NCBI GenBank assembly: GCA_015487835.1
Contig: WFOY01000042.1
Location: 1-11,427 of the forward strand
DNA length: 11,427 nt
Source: Aquificaceae bacterium
GTDB taxonomy: Bacteria > Aquificota > Aquificia > Aquificales > Aquificaceae
Direction: 5' to 3'
Notes under the pieces: model-generated
What the model saw: the letters and a program-made list of their open reading frames with translations, nothing else
Told to the model about the DNA's origin: nothing
Database searches by the model: none
Translations under genes and position numbers: made by a program
Shown here: one piece after another, positions 5,852 through 11,427 of the stretch
How the letters are laid out: every line of letters starts with the position of its first letter
Position numbering within the stretch: the first letter of the stretch is position 1

Positions 5852-6448
5852 ATGAACGAAGAGAGGTTGATGATCTTCATAGACGGATCCAACCTGTTCC
5901 ACGGAATAAGGTATCTCAACATAAAGATAGACTACGGCAAGCTCATAGACTTCCTGAAGGAGAACAGGAGATTGGTAAGGACTTACTTTTACACAGCTGT
6001 ACCCCAGGACAGGGACGTGAAGAGGGGCACACCCGAGTGGGAGAGTCTCGTGAGGCAGAAGAGGTTTTTAGAGGAGCTTTCCATGAACGGTATAAAGGTC
6101 AAGGTGGCCAAGCTCAGGAAGCTGCCCTCGGGGGAGTTCGTGGAGAAGGAGGTGGACATAATGCTCGCCACCGACATGCTCTCCTTAGCTTACCAGGACG
6201 CCTACGACACGGCCATACTCGTGAGCGGTGACAGCGACTTCATATACACGGTGGAGGAGGTCCAGAGGATAGGGAAGAGGGTGGAGAACGCTGCCTTCAA
6301 GAAGACAAGCTCCCACCAGCTGAGGAAGGTGTGCGACAGGTTCATACTGCTCGACGACTTCATAGACAGGTTCGTATACGATGAGAAGCCCGCACTTATG
6401 GAGGAGGTCGGTTTCTGGGCGAAGATAAAGAGCCTGTGGAAGAGATGA
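5852..6448 (+). CDS. NYN domain protein (LabA/DUF88-like, PIN-type nuclease fold)
   Basis: Putative metal-dependent ribonuclease of the NYN family, which shares the PIN fold. The conserved acidic site is complete: FIDGSNLFHG (Asp11, Asn14), VDIMLATDML (Asp102, Asp108) and SGDSDF (Asp127, Asp129). The domain covers about residues 5-165; a short tail follows (166-198, ending FWAKIKSLWKR) that is hydrophobic and basic and could be an amphipathic helix. The gene begins 10 bp after the coiled-coil gene and ends with an ATGA overlap onto rdgB, so the three are almost surely co-transcribed. Ribosome binding is weak at 5852 (GGTAAG); Met7 at 5870, preceded by GAGAGG only 3 nt away, is an alternative start. 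The RNA substrate is unknown. Family confidence is high; nuclease activity is expected but untested. Confidence 0.9.
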   Translation: MNEERLMIFIDGSNLFHGIRYLNIKIDYGKLIDFLKENRRLVRTYFYTAVPQDRDVKRGTPEWESLVRQKRFLEELSMNGIKVKVAKLRKLPSGEFVEKEVDIMLATDMLSLAYQDAYDTAILVSGDSDFIYTVEEVQRIGKRVENAAFKKTSSHQLRKVCDRFILLDDFIDRFVYDEKPALMEEVGFWAKIKSLWKR

Positions 6449-7050
6449 AGGTTATCGCAGCCACCTCGAATCCAGGCAAGCTGAGAGAGATAGTAAGGAT
6501 CCTCAGTCCCCTCGGCTTCGAGGTCATAGATCCGCCCGATGTGCTTAAGGTGGAGGAGACAGGGAGTTCCTTCTTAGAGAACGCTCTCATAAAAGCTAAG
6601 GCTTACTTCGACAGGTTCGGGATGCCGACCGTTGCGGACGATTCGGGCCTTGAGGTCGAGGCCCTGAGAGGTTACCCTGGTGTGTACTCGAGCAGGTTCT
6701 ACTCTATAGACTTCGGGGGCCAGGAGGAGGTAAGGGGGTCTAAGGACGAGGCCAACGTGAGAAAACTCCTCAGGCTGCTTAAGGGTGTGGATAACAGGAG
6801 GGCCAGGTTCGTGGCCTGGGTAGTTCTCTACACAGGAGACAGTGGTGTGTTCGGCTACGGTGAGTGCAGGGGAACCATAGCGGAGGAGCCGAGAGGTAGC
6901 GGGGGTTTTGGTTACGACCCTGTCTTCGTTCCAGAGGGCTACACGAGAACCATGGCCGAGATCCCGCCCGAGGAGAAGGACAGGATCTCCCACAGGGGGG
7001 CTGCCCTGAGAAACCTGGTCAGGGCTGTCCAGAGGATATCGGATCGTTGA
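6445..7050 (+). CDS. rdgB: XTP/dITP diphosphatase (RdgB/HAM1)
   Basis: Cytoplasmic house-cleaning pyrophosphatase that hydrolyses dITP, XTP and ITP to monophosphates and keeps deaminated purines out of nucleic acids. In 201 residues it has the family signatures: TSNPGKLREI (7-16), Glu39 in EETGSSFLENA, VADDSGLEVEAL (63-74, with catalytic Asp66), the substrate loop GSGGFGYDPVF (151-161) and SHRGAAL (182-188). Length is normal. I start it at ATG 6445, which overlaps the NYN stop as ATGA and gives the usual M-K-V-I-A-A-T-S-N-P beginning; a GTG at 6436 would add three residues not typical of the family. It ends just before the tRNA promoter, whose -35 element overlaps the TGA. Confidence 0.95.
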   Translation: MKVIAATSNPGKLREIVRILSPLGFEVIDPPDVLKVEETGSSFLENALIKAKAYFDRFGMPTVADDSGLEVEALRGYPGVYSSRFYSIDFGGQEEVRGSKDEANVRKLLRLLKGVDNRRARFVAWVVLYTGDSGVFGYGECRGTIAEEPRGSGGFGYDPVFVPEGYTRTMAEIPPEEKDRISHRGAALRNLVRAVQRISDR

Positions 7051-7075
7051 AGGGTGGGTTTTGGAAAGATATATT
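7047..7075 (+). promoter_or_regulatory. tRNA-Lys promoter (sigma-70 type)
   Basis: A -35 TTGAAG (7047-7052, 4 of 6) and a -10 TATATT (7070-7075, 5 of 6) are separated by an ideal 17 bp. The predicted start near 7082 is 5 nt upstream of the mature tRNA 5' end at 7087. The -35 element overlaps the rdgB stop codon. Confidence 0.7.
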
Positions 7076-7086
7076 TTGGTAATGAT

Positions 7087-7159
7087 GGGTCGGTAGCTCA
7101 GCTGGCAGAGCGCGGGACTCTTAATCCCGTGGTCGCGGGTTCGAATCCCGCCCGACCCA
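7087..7159 (+). tRNA. tRNA-Lys (anticodon CTT)
   Basis: A full cloverleaf folds from 73 nt. The acceptor stem is GGGTCGG/CCGACCC (7087-7093 with 7152-7158). The D stem is GCTC/GAGC, the anticodon stem CGGGA/TCCCG, and the loop CTCTTAA places CTT at 7120-7122. The T arm is GCGGG-TTCGAAT-CCCGC. The discriminator is A7159, as in bacterial tRNA-Lys. The 3' CCA is not encoded (next bases CAC), so it must be added by CCA-adding enzyme. It reads the AAG codon, which is frequent in this window. Confidence 0.98.
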
Positions 7160-7172
7160 CACCGGACCCCCG

Positions 7173-8363
7173 ATGGTTAGACTCCTAACGCTCCTGTTCC
7201 TGATAAGCGTGGTCTCTTACCTTGACCGCATAAACATATCTGTGGCCGGCAAGGGGATGATCGAGGAGTACGGCATAGACCAGGTCACGATGGGGGTCAT
7301 ATTCTCCTCCTTCGTTATAGGCTACGCCCTCTTCCAGATCCCAGGTGGGTACTTAGCCGACCTCATAGGTGCTAAGAGGACCATCCTGATAGCCCTTACC
7401 CTGTGGTCCCTGTTCACGGGTGTCACAGGTGCGGCAGGTGATCTTGCCCTCGTCCTCGGTCTCCCGATCGTGCCAGCCCTCGTGGTAGTCAGGTTCTTAG
7501 TGGGTGCGGGTGAGGCCGCGGCCTTCCCCTCTTACAACAGGATGGTTGCCTCCCACATCCCCAAGAGCAAGCAGGGCTTAGCCATGGGTGTATCCATAGG
7601 CGGTATAGGCGTTGGGGCTGCCCTGACACCTCCCCTGGTGGTTCTCATCATGGAGACCCTCGGCTGGAGGTGGGCCTTCTACATCTCCGCCCTCATAGGG
7701 ATAGTTCTTGCGCTCGTCTGGTGGAAGGGCGTAAAGGAAAGGGGTGTTCCCGTGGAACGGGAGACCACCAGGTTCAGGGATCTCGTCAGAAACAGATCGG
7801 TCTGGATACTTACGCTGAGTTACTCAGCCTTCGGTTACATAGTTTACGTCTATTACTCCTGGATCTTCCTCTACCTCACAGAGGTGAGAGGTGTGGACGT
7901 CAGGGAGAGCGCTCTTCTCAGCATGCTACCGTTCTTGGCACTCACCCTGGGGTCCTTCGTGGGCGGTTACGTATCCGACAGGGTCAGGATGAGGTGGGGT
8001 GTCTTTGTCGGGAGATCGCTGCTGATAACGATCTTCATGGTGGTTGCGGGACTGTTCATCGCCATCGGTGGCAGGTCCGACACACCCGGTATGGCTGTAT
8101 TCAACCTATCCCTTGGGTCCTTCTTCCTCTTCATGTCCCTCGGGTCTTACTGGGCTCTGCCTATAGAGATATCCAGTCCTAACGCGGGGAAGGTCTCGGG
8201 CATAATGAACACGGGTGCTAACCTGGGTGGTACGGTCTCGCCCACACTCACACCTCTGATAGCTAAGTACTTTGGCTGGGAGATGGCCCTTAACTTCTCG
8301 GCCCTGGTGGCCTTCCTCGGAGGGATCCTGATGCTGGTCTGCAGGGTTAGGGGGAAGGATTAG
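7173..8363 (+). CDS. MFS transporter, anion:cation symporter (ACS) type
   Basis: Inner-membrane secondary transporter of 396 residues with about 12 membrane segments. Features typical of the ACS family (glucarate, hexuronate, phthalate and related organic anions) are visible: YLDRINISVA (16-25), motif A GGYLADLIGAKRT (58-70), VRFLVGAGEAAAFPSYNRM (106-124), and MNTGANLGGTVSPTLTPLIA (345-364). The second-half motif-A equivalent is GGYVSDRVRMRWG (264-276). The likely substrate is an organic or inorganic anion, not identifiable further. The ATG is only 13 nt past the tRNA-Lys 3' end, with no Shine-Dalgarno and no separate promoter seen, so it is probably co-transcribed with the tRNA. No in-frame upstream start exists, and the short N-terminus before YLDR still fits the family. 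Its TAG interlocks with the opposing GGDEF gene. Confidence 0.92.
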   Translation: MVRLLTLLFLISVVSYLDRINISVAGKGMIEEYGIDQVTMGVIFSSFVIGYALFQIPGGYLADLIGAKRTILIALTLWSLFTGVTGAAGDLALVLGLPIVPALVVVRFLVGAGEAAAFPSYNRMVASHIPKSKQGLAMGVSIGGIGVGAALTPPLVVLIMETLGWRWAFYISALIGIVLALVWWKGVKERGVPVERETTRFRDLVRNRSVWILTLSYSAFGYIVYVYYSWIFLYLTEVRGVDVRESALLSMLPFLALTLGSFVGGYVSDRVRMRWGVFVGRSLLITIFMVVAGLFIAIGGRSDTPGMAVFNLSLGSFFLFMSLGSYWALPIEISSPNAGKVSGIMNTGANLGGTVSPTLTPLIAKYFGWEMALNFSALVAFLGGILMLVCRVRGKD

Positions 8364-9172
8364 AGGACCTCTATGCCAGACCCCTTATCCTTGGCCAGGC
8401 GAGTGGCCCTGCTTGCCCTTTCGAGGATCCTGTCGGAGGTGTCGCCGGGTCTGAGGGAGGTTATACCTACGCTGACGGTTGTTCCCTTCTGGGTTTCTTC
8501 AACGGAGGCCTTTATCCTCTCGCCTACCCAGATGGCCCTATCTATGTCCGTTTGGGGCAGGAGTACGAGGAACTCCTCCCCACCTGATCTGCCCACCCAG
8601 TCGGTCTTCCTCACCGATCTCTTCACCATCCCAGCCACAGACCTGAGGACCTCCTCGTTCTCTTGGGGGCCGCAGTTAAGTTCTAAGACGATCAGGGAGA
8701 GGGGCTGGTCGTACCTCACAGACCTCTCTATCTCCGCCTTCAGGATCTCCTTCATCTTACCTGCGTTGTAAACCCCGGTTATGGGGTCCATCTCTGCGAG
8801 GAACCTGAACTCCTCTATCATGTCAGTTATGTAGCTGTTTAGGTAAAACTCTATGTAGAGGTCCTCGTCCAGCCTGCCAGCTGCGACCACGTGGGCCTCC
8901 TCTGAGATCTCGTGCTCGTGGAAGGCGTAGGTGTTTCCCCTCTCCTGGATCGTCTTTATGGGACAGCTGTCCTTACCCAAGACCTCCCAGCAGGGTCTGT
9001 CTATGTTGTGGGTGACCTCGTAACATTTGCCCTCGGACCTTGCGAAACGCTCGCTGGCGGACCTGTTCATCAGAACTATGGAGTAGTCGGATGATATGAC
9101 CACTACTGGGAAGGAGAACCTCTCTACGTACTTTATGAGACCCTCCCTTCTGAGCCTGCTGTGTATTCCCAA
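8360..9172 (-). CDS. PAS-GGDEF protein with degenerate cyclase substrate site and intact I-site
   Basis: Signalling protein of 270 residues, without membrane segments. Residues about 11-110 form a PAS sensor with the pattern C50-x4-H55-x5-C61-x8-C70-P, a Cys-containing PAS subtype often seen in sensory proteins, possibly redox- or metal-sensing. Residues about 122-270 form a GGDEF domain: DPITGVYN (129-136), GGEEF (197-201), SVGIT (234-238). The inhibitory c-di-GMP site RxxD (R188-K-T-D191) sits 5 residues before GGEEF, as in PleD. The segment normally reading DIDxFKxxNDxxGHxxGD is shortened to ELNCGPQENEE (164-174), losing the guanine-binding Asn and the FK/ND/GD residues; the first metal Asp is Glu164. 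Diguanylate cyclase activity is therefore doubtful; c-di-GMP binding is possible. The start is TTG, chosen because AGGAGG lies 9 nt upstream and no other start precedes the PAS domain. Confidence 0.88.
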   Translation of the reverse strand: MGIHSRLRREGLIKYVERFSFPVVVISSDYSIVLMNRSASERFARSEGKCYEVTHNIDRPCWEVLGKDSCPIKTIQERGNTYAFHEHEISEEAHVVAAGRLDEDLYIEFYLNSYITDMIEEFRFLAEMDPITGVYNAGKMKEILKAEIERSVRYDQPLSLIVLELNCGPQENEEVLRSVAGMVKRSVRKTDWVGRSGGEEFLVLLPQTDIDRAIWVGERIKASVEETQKGTTVSVGITSLRPGDTSDRILERASRATRLAKDKGSGIEVL

Positions 9173-9181
9173 AAGGTTACC

Positions 9182-9187
9182 CCTCCT
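9182..9187 (-). promoter_or_regulatory. Ribosome binding site that fixes a TTG start
   Basis: AGGAGG on the minus strand is followed by 9 nt and then TTG at 9172-9170. There is no ATG or GTG in frame until within the PAS domain, so this site supports TTG initiation of the PAS-GGDEF gene. A strong Shine-Dalgarno here contrasts with the SD-less starts elsewhere in the window. Confidence 0.7.
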
Positions 9188-9233
9188 CTTCCTTTTAGGG
9201 GAAAAAGTTTACGCTAACTAACGGGGCTTTTTA

Positions 9234-9248
9234 ATAAGAAGTGCTTAT
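9234..9248. promoter_or_regulatory. Small inverted repeat in the divergent intergenic region
   Basis: ATAAG-AAGTG-CTTAT is a 5-bp palindromic pair around a 5-nt centre, within the 136-bp region between the divergent PAS-GGDEF and radical SAM genes. It could be an operator half-site pair, but so short a repeat may be chance. The rest of 9173-9308 shows only AT-rich tracts, including TAAACT (9211-9206, minus), a weak -10 candidate for the PAS-GGDEF gene. Confidence 0.25.
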
Positions 9249-9294
9249 AGTGACGATAAATTTCCATAACCCATCAAGGTATCCAGGGAGGACC

Positions 9295-9300
9295 TATATT
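9295..9300 (+). promoter_or_regulatory. Candidate -10 box for a leaderless radical SAM transcript
   Basis: TATATT (5 of 6 to consensus) ends 8 nt before the ATG at 9309. The only purine-rich element, GGGAGGAC at 9286-9293, is 15 nt away, too far for normal initiation. No good -35 is seen 16-18 bp upstream. Confidence 0.4.
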
Positions 9301-9308
9301 TAAAATCC

Positions 9309-10205
9309 ATGAGGTATCCGTCTTACCTCAACCTCTACGAGTCGGGCGATCTGAAGGAGAGGGTGGAGAAGGCCAAAGAGATGCTCCTCTCCTGCAGGGT
9401 ATGCCCCCACAACTGCGAGGTTAACAGGATGGAGAACGAACTCGGCTACTGCAAGACGGGAAGGTACGCGATCGTTTCGAGTTACTTCCCCCACAGGGGT
9501 GAGGAGTTCCCGATAAGGGGTATTAGGGGTAGCGGGACGATATTTTTCTCTTACTGCAACATGAGGTGCGTTTACTGCCAGAACTACGAGATAAGCCACT
9601 TCGGTGAGGGGAGAGAGGTCACCCCAGAGGAGATCGCCAACATGATGCTTGAACTCCAAGACATGGGCTGTCACAACGTAAACCTCGTCTCACCCTCCCA
9701 CGTGGTTCCCCAGATACTCGAGGCCCTCCTCATAGCCGTTGAAAAGGGTCTCAGGATCCCTTTAGTTTACAACACATCCTCCTTCGACTCTCTCGAGTCC
9801 CTCAAGCTCCTCGACGGGGTAGTGGACATATACCTGGCGGATCTCAAGTACCTCAGCAGGGAGTTCGGGAGGAAGTATTCGAAAGTAAAGGACTACCCAA
9901 AGCATGCTATAGAGGCTATAAAGGAGATGTACCGTCAGGTGGGACCCCTCCAGGTGGACGAGAGGGGTATAGCGGTGAGGGGTATCATAGTGAGGCACCT
10001 TGTTCTCCCCAACGGCATATCCACCACGAAAGAGGTCATGGAGTTCCTGAGGAGCATAGACCCCAACATGGCTGTGAACGTCATGGACCAGTACTTTCCC
10101 TTTTACAAGGCCAAGGAGTATCCGGAGCTTGCGAGGAGGATAACCCAGACTGAGTACGAAGAGGCCTTGAGCCAGGCCGAAGGTTTCAGGCTGATACTTG
10201 ACTGA
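9309..10205 (+). CDS. Radical SAM protein, PflX type (pyruvate formate-lyase activase-like)
   Basis: Iron-sulfur protein of 298 residues, related to glycyl-radical enzyme activases and matching the PflX group. The radical SAM cluster motif is C83-NMR-C87-VY-C90, within YCNMRCVYCQNYEISH. Before it is a second Cys set, C29-x2-C32-x3-C36-x11-C48 (CRVCPHNCEVNR...GYCKTG), typical of PflX and probably binding another metal cluster or zinc. After it come segments expected of the barrel: NLVSPSHVVPQ (125-135), YNTSSFDSLESL (154-165), VDIYLADLKY (172-181) and RHLVLPNG (229-236). No glycyl-radical enzyme substrate is encoded in the window, and PflX function is not established. Its TGA is followed after 2 bp by the TPR gene ATG, so the two are co-translated. 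Confidence 0.9.
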   Translation: MRYPSYLNLYESGDLKERVEKAKEMLLSCRVCPHNCEVNRMENELGYCKTGRYAIVSSYFPHRGEEFPIRGIRGSGTIFFSYCNMRCVYCQNYEISHFGEGREVTPEEIANMMLELQDMGCHNVNLVSPSHVVPQILEALLIAVEKGLRIPLVYNTSSFDSLESLKLLDGVVDIYLADLKYLSREFGRKYSKVKDYPKHAIEAIKEMYRQVGPLQVDERGIAVRGIIVRHLVLPNGISTTKEVMEFLRSIDPNMAVNVMDQYFPFYKAKEYPELARRITQTEYEEALSQAEGFRLILD

Positions 10206-10207
10206 TA

Positions 10208-10768
10208 ATGAGGGAGTTCGTAGACAAGGAGAGGAAGGTAGAGGAGAAGTTCCATAGGGTAAAGGGTCTCCTGAACAAAGATATCAACAGGTTAAAGGAG
10301 GAGATCAGGAAGTTGATCGAGGAGGACCCTTACTACCTTGAGCCCTACGTAATGCTCAACGAGATCTACGAGATAGAGGGTGACCTCAAGAAGGCGGAGG
10401 AGGTCCTGGAGGAGGCTTACAGGAGGGCCATGGATCTCATCACTAAGGACGGTAAGCTCCCGGACAGGCTCCTCTGGAAGCACCCCACCAACAGACACAT
10501 CATAAAGGCTATCCTAAGCACGGGCATCTTCTACTGGGAGATAGGGGAGCTGGAGAAGGCCCTCGAGATATTCCGTCTCCTGTACAGGATGGACCCCTTT
10601 GACGAGGTTGGGGTGAGGTACTACATACTGGCCATCCTGATGGGTATGAGCTTTCCCGAGTTCGAACAGGTCTTCTCAAGGGAGGGAGAGTACGACTACG
10701 AGGACCTTGAGAGGTGGTTTGAGAAGCACGCCCCCGATTTTCCCGAGGAGTTCAGGACCTCCCCATAG
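10208..10768 (+). CDS. TPR protein resembling the ST7 family
   Basis: Protein of 186 residues without signal peptide or membrane segments. The N-terminal 35 residues are charged and helical. Two TPR-like repeats follow: about 41-76 (DPYYLEPYVMLNEIYEIEGD, then LKKAEEVLEEAYRRA) and about 97-130 (IIKAILSTGIFYWEIGELEKALEIFRLLYRM). The block LLWKHPTNRHIIKAI, the second TPR, then DPFDEVGVRYYILAIL (130-145) matches the pattern I recall for ST7-like TPR proteins. TPRs mediate protein binding; no catalytic motif is seen. It starts 2 bp after the radical SAM gene (TGATAATG), suggesting a partner or scaffold for that protein, though this is inference. Its 3' end overlaps the opposing dehydrogenase gene by 17 bp. 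Confidence 0.85.
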   Translation: MREFVDKERKVEEKFHRVKGLLNKDINRLKEEIRKLIEEDPYYLEPYVMLNEIYEIEGDLKKAEEVLEEAYRRAMDLITKDGKLPDRLLWKHPTNRHIIKAILSTGIFYWEIGELEKALEIFRLLYRMDPFDEVGVRYYILAILMGMSFPEFEQVFSREGEYDYEDLERWFEKHAPDFPEEFRTSP

Positions 10769-11427
10769 GGTAGTACTCGAAACCATATCTCCTCATGTCC
10801 TCTGGATCGAAGATGTTCCTACCGTCGATCACTATTGGGAGTTCCATGAGCTCCTTTACCTTGCCTAGATCTGCCTCGGCGAACTCCTCCCACTCCGTCA
10901 GGATTAAGACGGCCTCCGCACCCTTCACAGCTTCGTATTTGTCCGGAACGTATCTGATCCTATCACCTTCGGGGAAGATCCTCCTGAAGTTGTCTACAGC
11001 TTTAGGATCGTAGGCTCTGACGAATGCACCTTCTTTTAGGAGAGCATCAACCACCTTTATGGAGGGAGCCTCCCTTATGTCGTCGGTGTTCGGCTTGAAG
11101 GAGAGTCCCCAGACAGCAACCTTTTTGTCCTTGAGGGTCCATAAGGCGTTCCTCACCTTGTCGAGGAACCTCTCGACCCTCCTTTTGTTTATCCTCTCGA
11201 CCTCTTTGAGGAGTGAGAAGTCAACACCGTATTCCTCCGCTATCCTTATGAAGGCTCTCACATCCTTCGGAAAACAGCTACCTCCGTAGCCTATCCCCGC
11301 GTTCAAAAACTCCCTCCCTATCCTCTTGTCGTAGCCCATCCCCTCGGCGACGAGCTTCACGTCGGCTCCCGTCTTCTCGCAGAGGTCCGCCACCATGTTT
11401 ATGAAGGATATCTTCATGGCGAGGAAG
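10752..11427 (-). CDS. ugd: UDP-glucose 6-dehydrogenase, N-terminus outside window
   Basis: Cytoplasmic enzyme oxidising UDP-glucose to UDP-glucuronate with two NAD+, a precursor for surface polysaccharides. The gene enters from the right edge, and the visible reading frame begins F-L-A-M-K-I-S-F-I-N, matching the central helix of the family, so the Met at 11417 is internal. About 225 residues are visible, numbered here from that Met: the catalytic motif YGGSCFPKD with Cys48, WGLSFKPNTDDIREAPS (104-120) at the start of the C-terminal Rossmann domain, AYDPKA (134-139) and VLILTEWEEF (170-179). The TEWEEF form and GYGGSCFPKD favour UDP-glucose over GDP-mannose. The NAD-binding N-terminal domain is outside. 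Its last 17 bases overlap the convergent TPR gene. Confidence 0.92.
   Translation of the reverse strand, partial: FLAMKISFINMVADLCEKTGADVKLVAEGMGYDKRIGREFLNAGIGYGGSCFPKDVRAFIRIAEEYGVDFSLLKEVERINKRRVERFLDKVRNALWTLKDKKVAVWGLSFKPNTDDIREAPSIKVVDALLKEGAFVRAYDPKAVDNFRRIFPEGDRIRYVPDKYEAVKGAEAVLILTEWEEFAEADLGKVKELMELPIVIDGRNIFDPEDMRRYGFEYYPMGRS

Noticed and set aside
6436..6444. GTG start for rdgB
   Set aside because: It adds M-E-E before the normal family N-terminus; ATG at 6445 gives the typical beginning and an ATGA overlap with the upstream stop.
4723..6448. Classical toxin-antitoxin pair
   Set aside because: The RelE-like domain is part of a 372-residue membrane protein and the neighbour has a nuclease fold with intact acidic residues, not a DNA-binding antitoxin.
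7087..7180. tRNA gene as an attachment site for an integrated element
   Set aside because: No integrase or second copy of the tRNA 3' end is visible in the window, and the downstream MFS gene has the same codon style as its neighbours.
7670..8182. 170-codon frame inside the MFS gene
   Set aside because: His/Arg/Leu-rich out-of-frame translation of membrane segments with no motifs.
9173..9308. Riboswitch or small RNA in the largest gene-free stretch
   Set aside because: At 136 bp it shows only AT-rich promoter-like patches and one 5-bp inverted repeat; no extended base-paired structure could be recognised by eye.
1..11427. CRISPR array, IS element or prophage
   Set aside because: No spaced direct repeats, transposase, terminal inverted repeats or phage genes are seen on either strand.

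Overview
The window is compact bacterial DNA, probably from a thermophilic chemolithotroph and possibly a GC-rich Aquificota relative. The evidence is Arg codons dominated by AGG/AGA, heavy use of ATA for Ile, proteins rich in Glu/Lys/Arg/Val, genes that touch or overlap almost everywhere, a bacterial-type tRNA-Lys promoter, and bacterial families (GGDEF, SlyD, RdgB). The lineage is inferred from style, not from a marker gene. There are thirteen complete protein genes, two truncated at the window edges, and one tRNA gene. No stretch over 300 bases lacks a gene, and I see no IS element, CRISPR array, integrase or clear factor-independent terminator.

Layout, left to right. (1) 1-1348, minus strand: a protein made of two tandem HepT/HEPN-like domains that lack the catalytic His, overlapping a short-chain dehydrogenase that leaves the window. 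(2) 1430-1921, plus: SlyD-type FKBP peptidyl-prolyl isomerase with its own promoter. (3) 4704-1918, minus: a tightly coupled operon of a DJ-1/PfpI protein followed by a zinc/manganese-type ABC importer (binding protein, ATPase, permease), converging on slyD. (4) 4723-7050, plus: a membrane-anchored coiled-coil protein whose C-terminus looks like a RelE/ParE fold, then an NYN-domain nuclease, then RdgB. (5) 7047-8363, plus: promoter, tRNA-Lys(CTT), and 13 bases later an MFS transporter of the anion:cation symporter type. (6) 9172-8360, minus: a Cys-containing PAS sensor joined to a GGDEF domain with a degenerate substrate site. (7) 9309-10768, plus: a PflX-type radical SAM protein and an ST7-like TPR protein. 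(8) 10752-11427, minus: the C-terminal part of a UDP-glucose 6-dehydrogenase.

Working together: the ABC importer brings in a divalent metal, and SlyD next door belongs to a family that binds metals, so positions 1430-4204 may be a metal-handling neighbourhood. The most novel-looking unit is 4723-6448, where a membrane-anchored coiled coil with a RelE-like tail sits 10 bp before an NYN ribonuclease-like gene. The general plan recalls RNase Y (membrane anchor, coiled coil, RNA-acting domain), but the domains differ; an RNA-decay role is my inference.

A second recurrent signal is regulatory. Four starts (1348 minus, 4704 minus, 4723 plus, 9309 plus) lack a Shine-Dalgarno sequence and each has a -10-like hexamer ending exactly 8 nt before the start codon, as expected for leaderless mRNAs.
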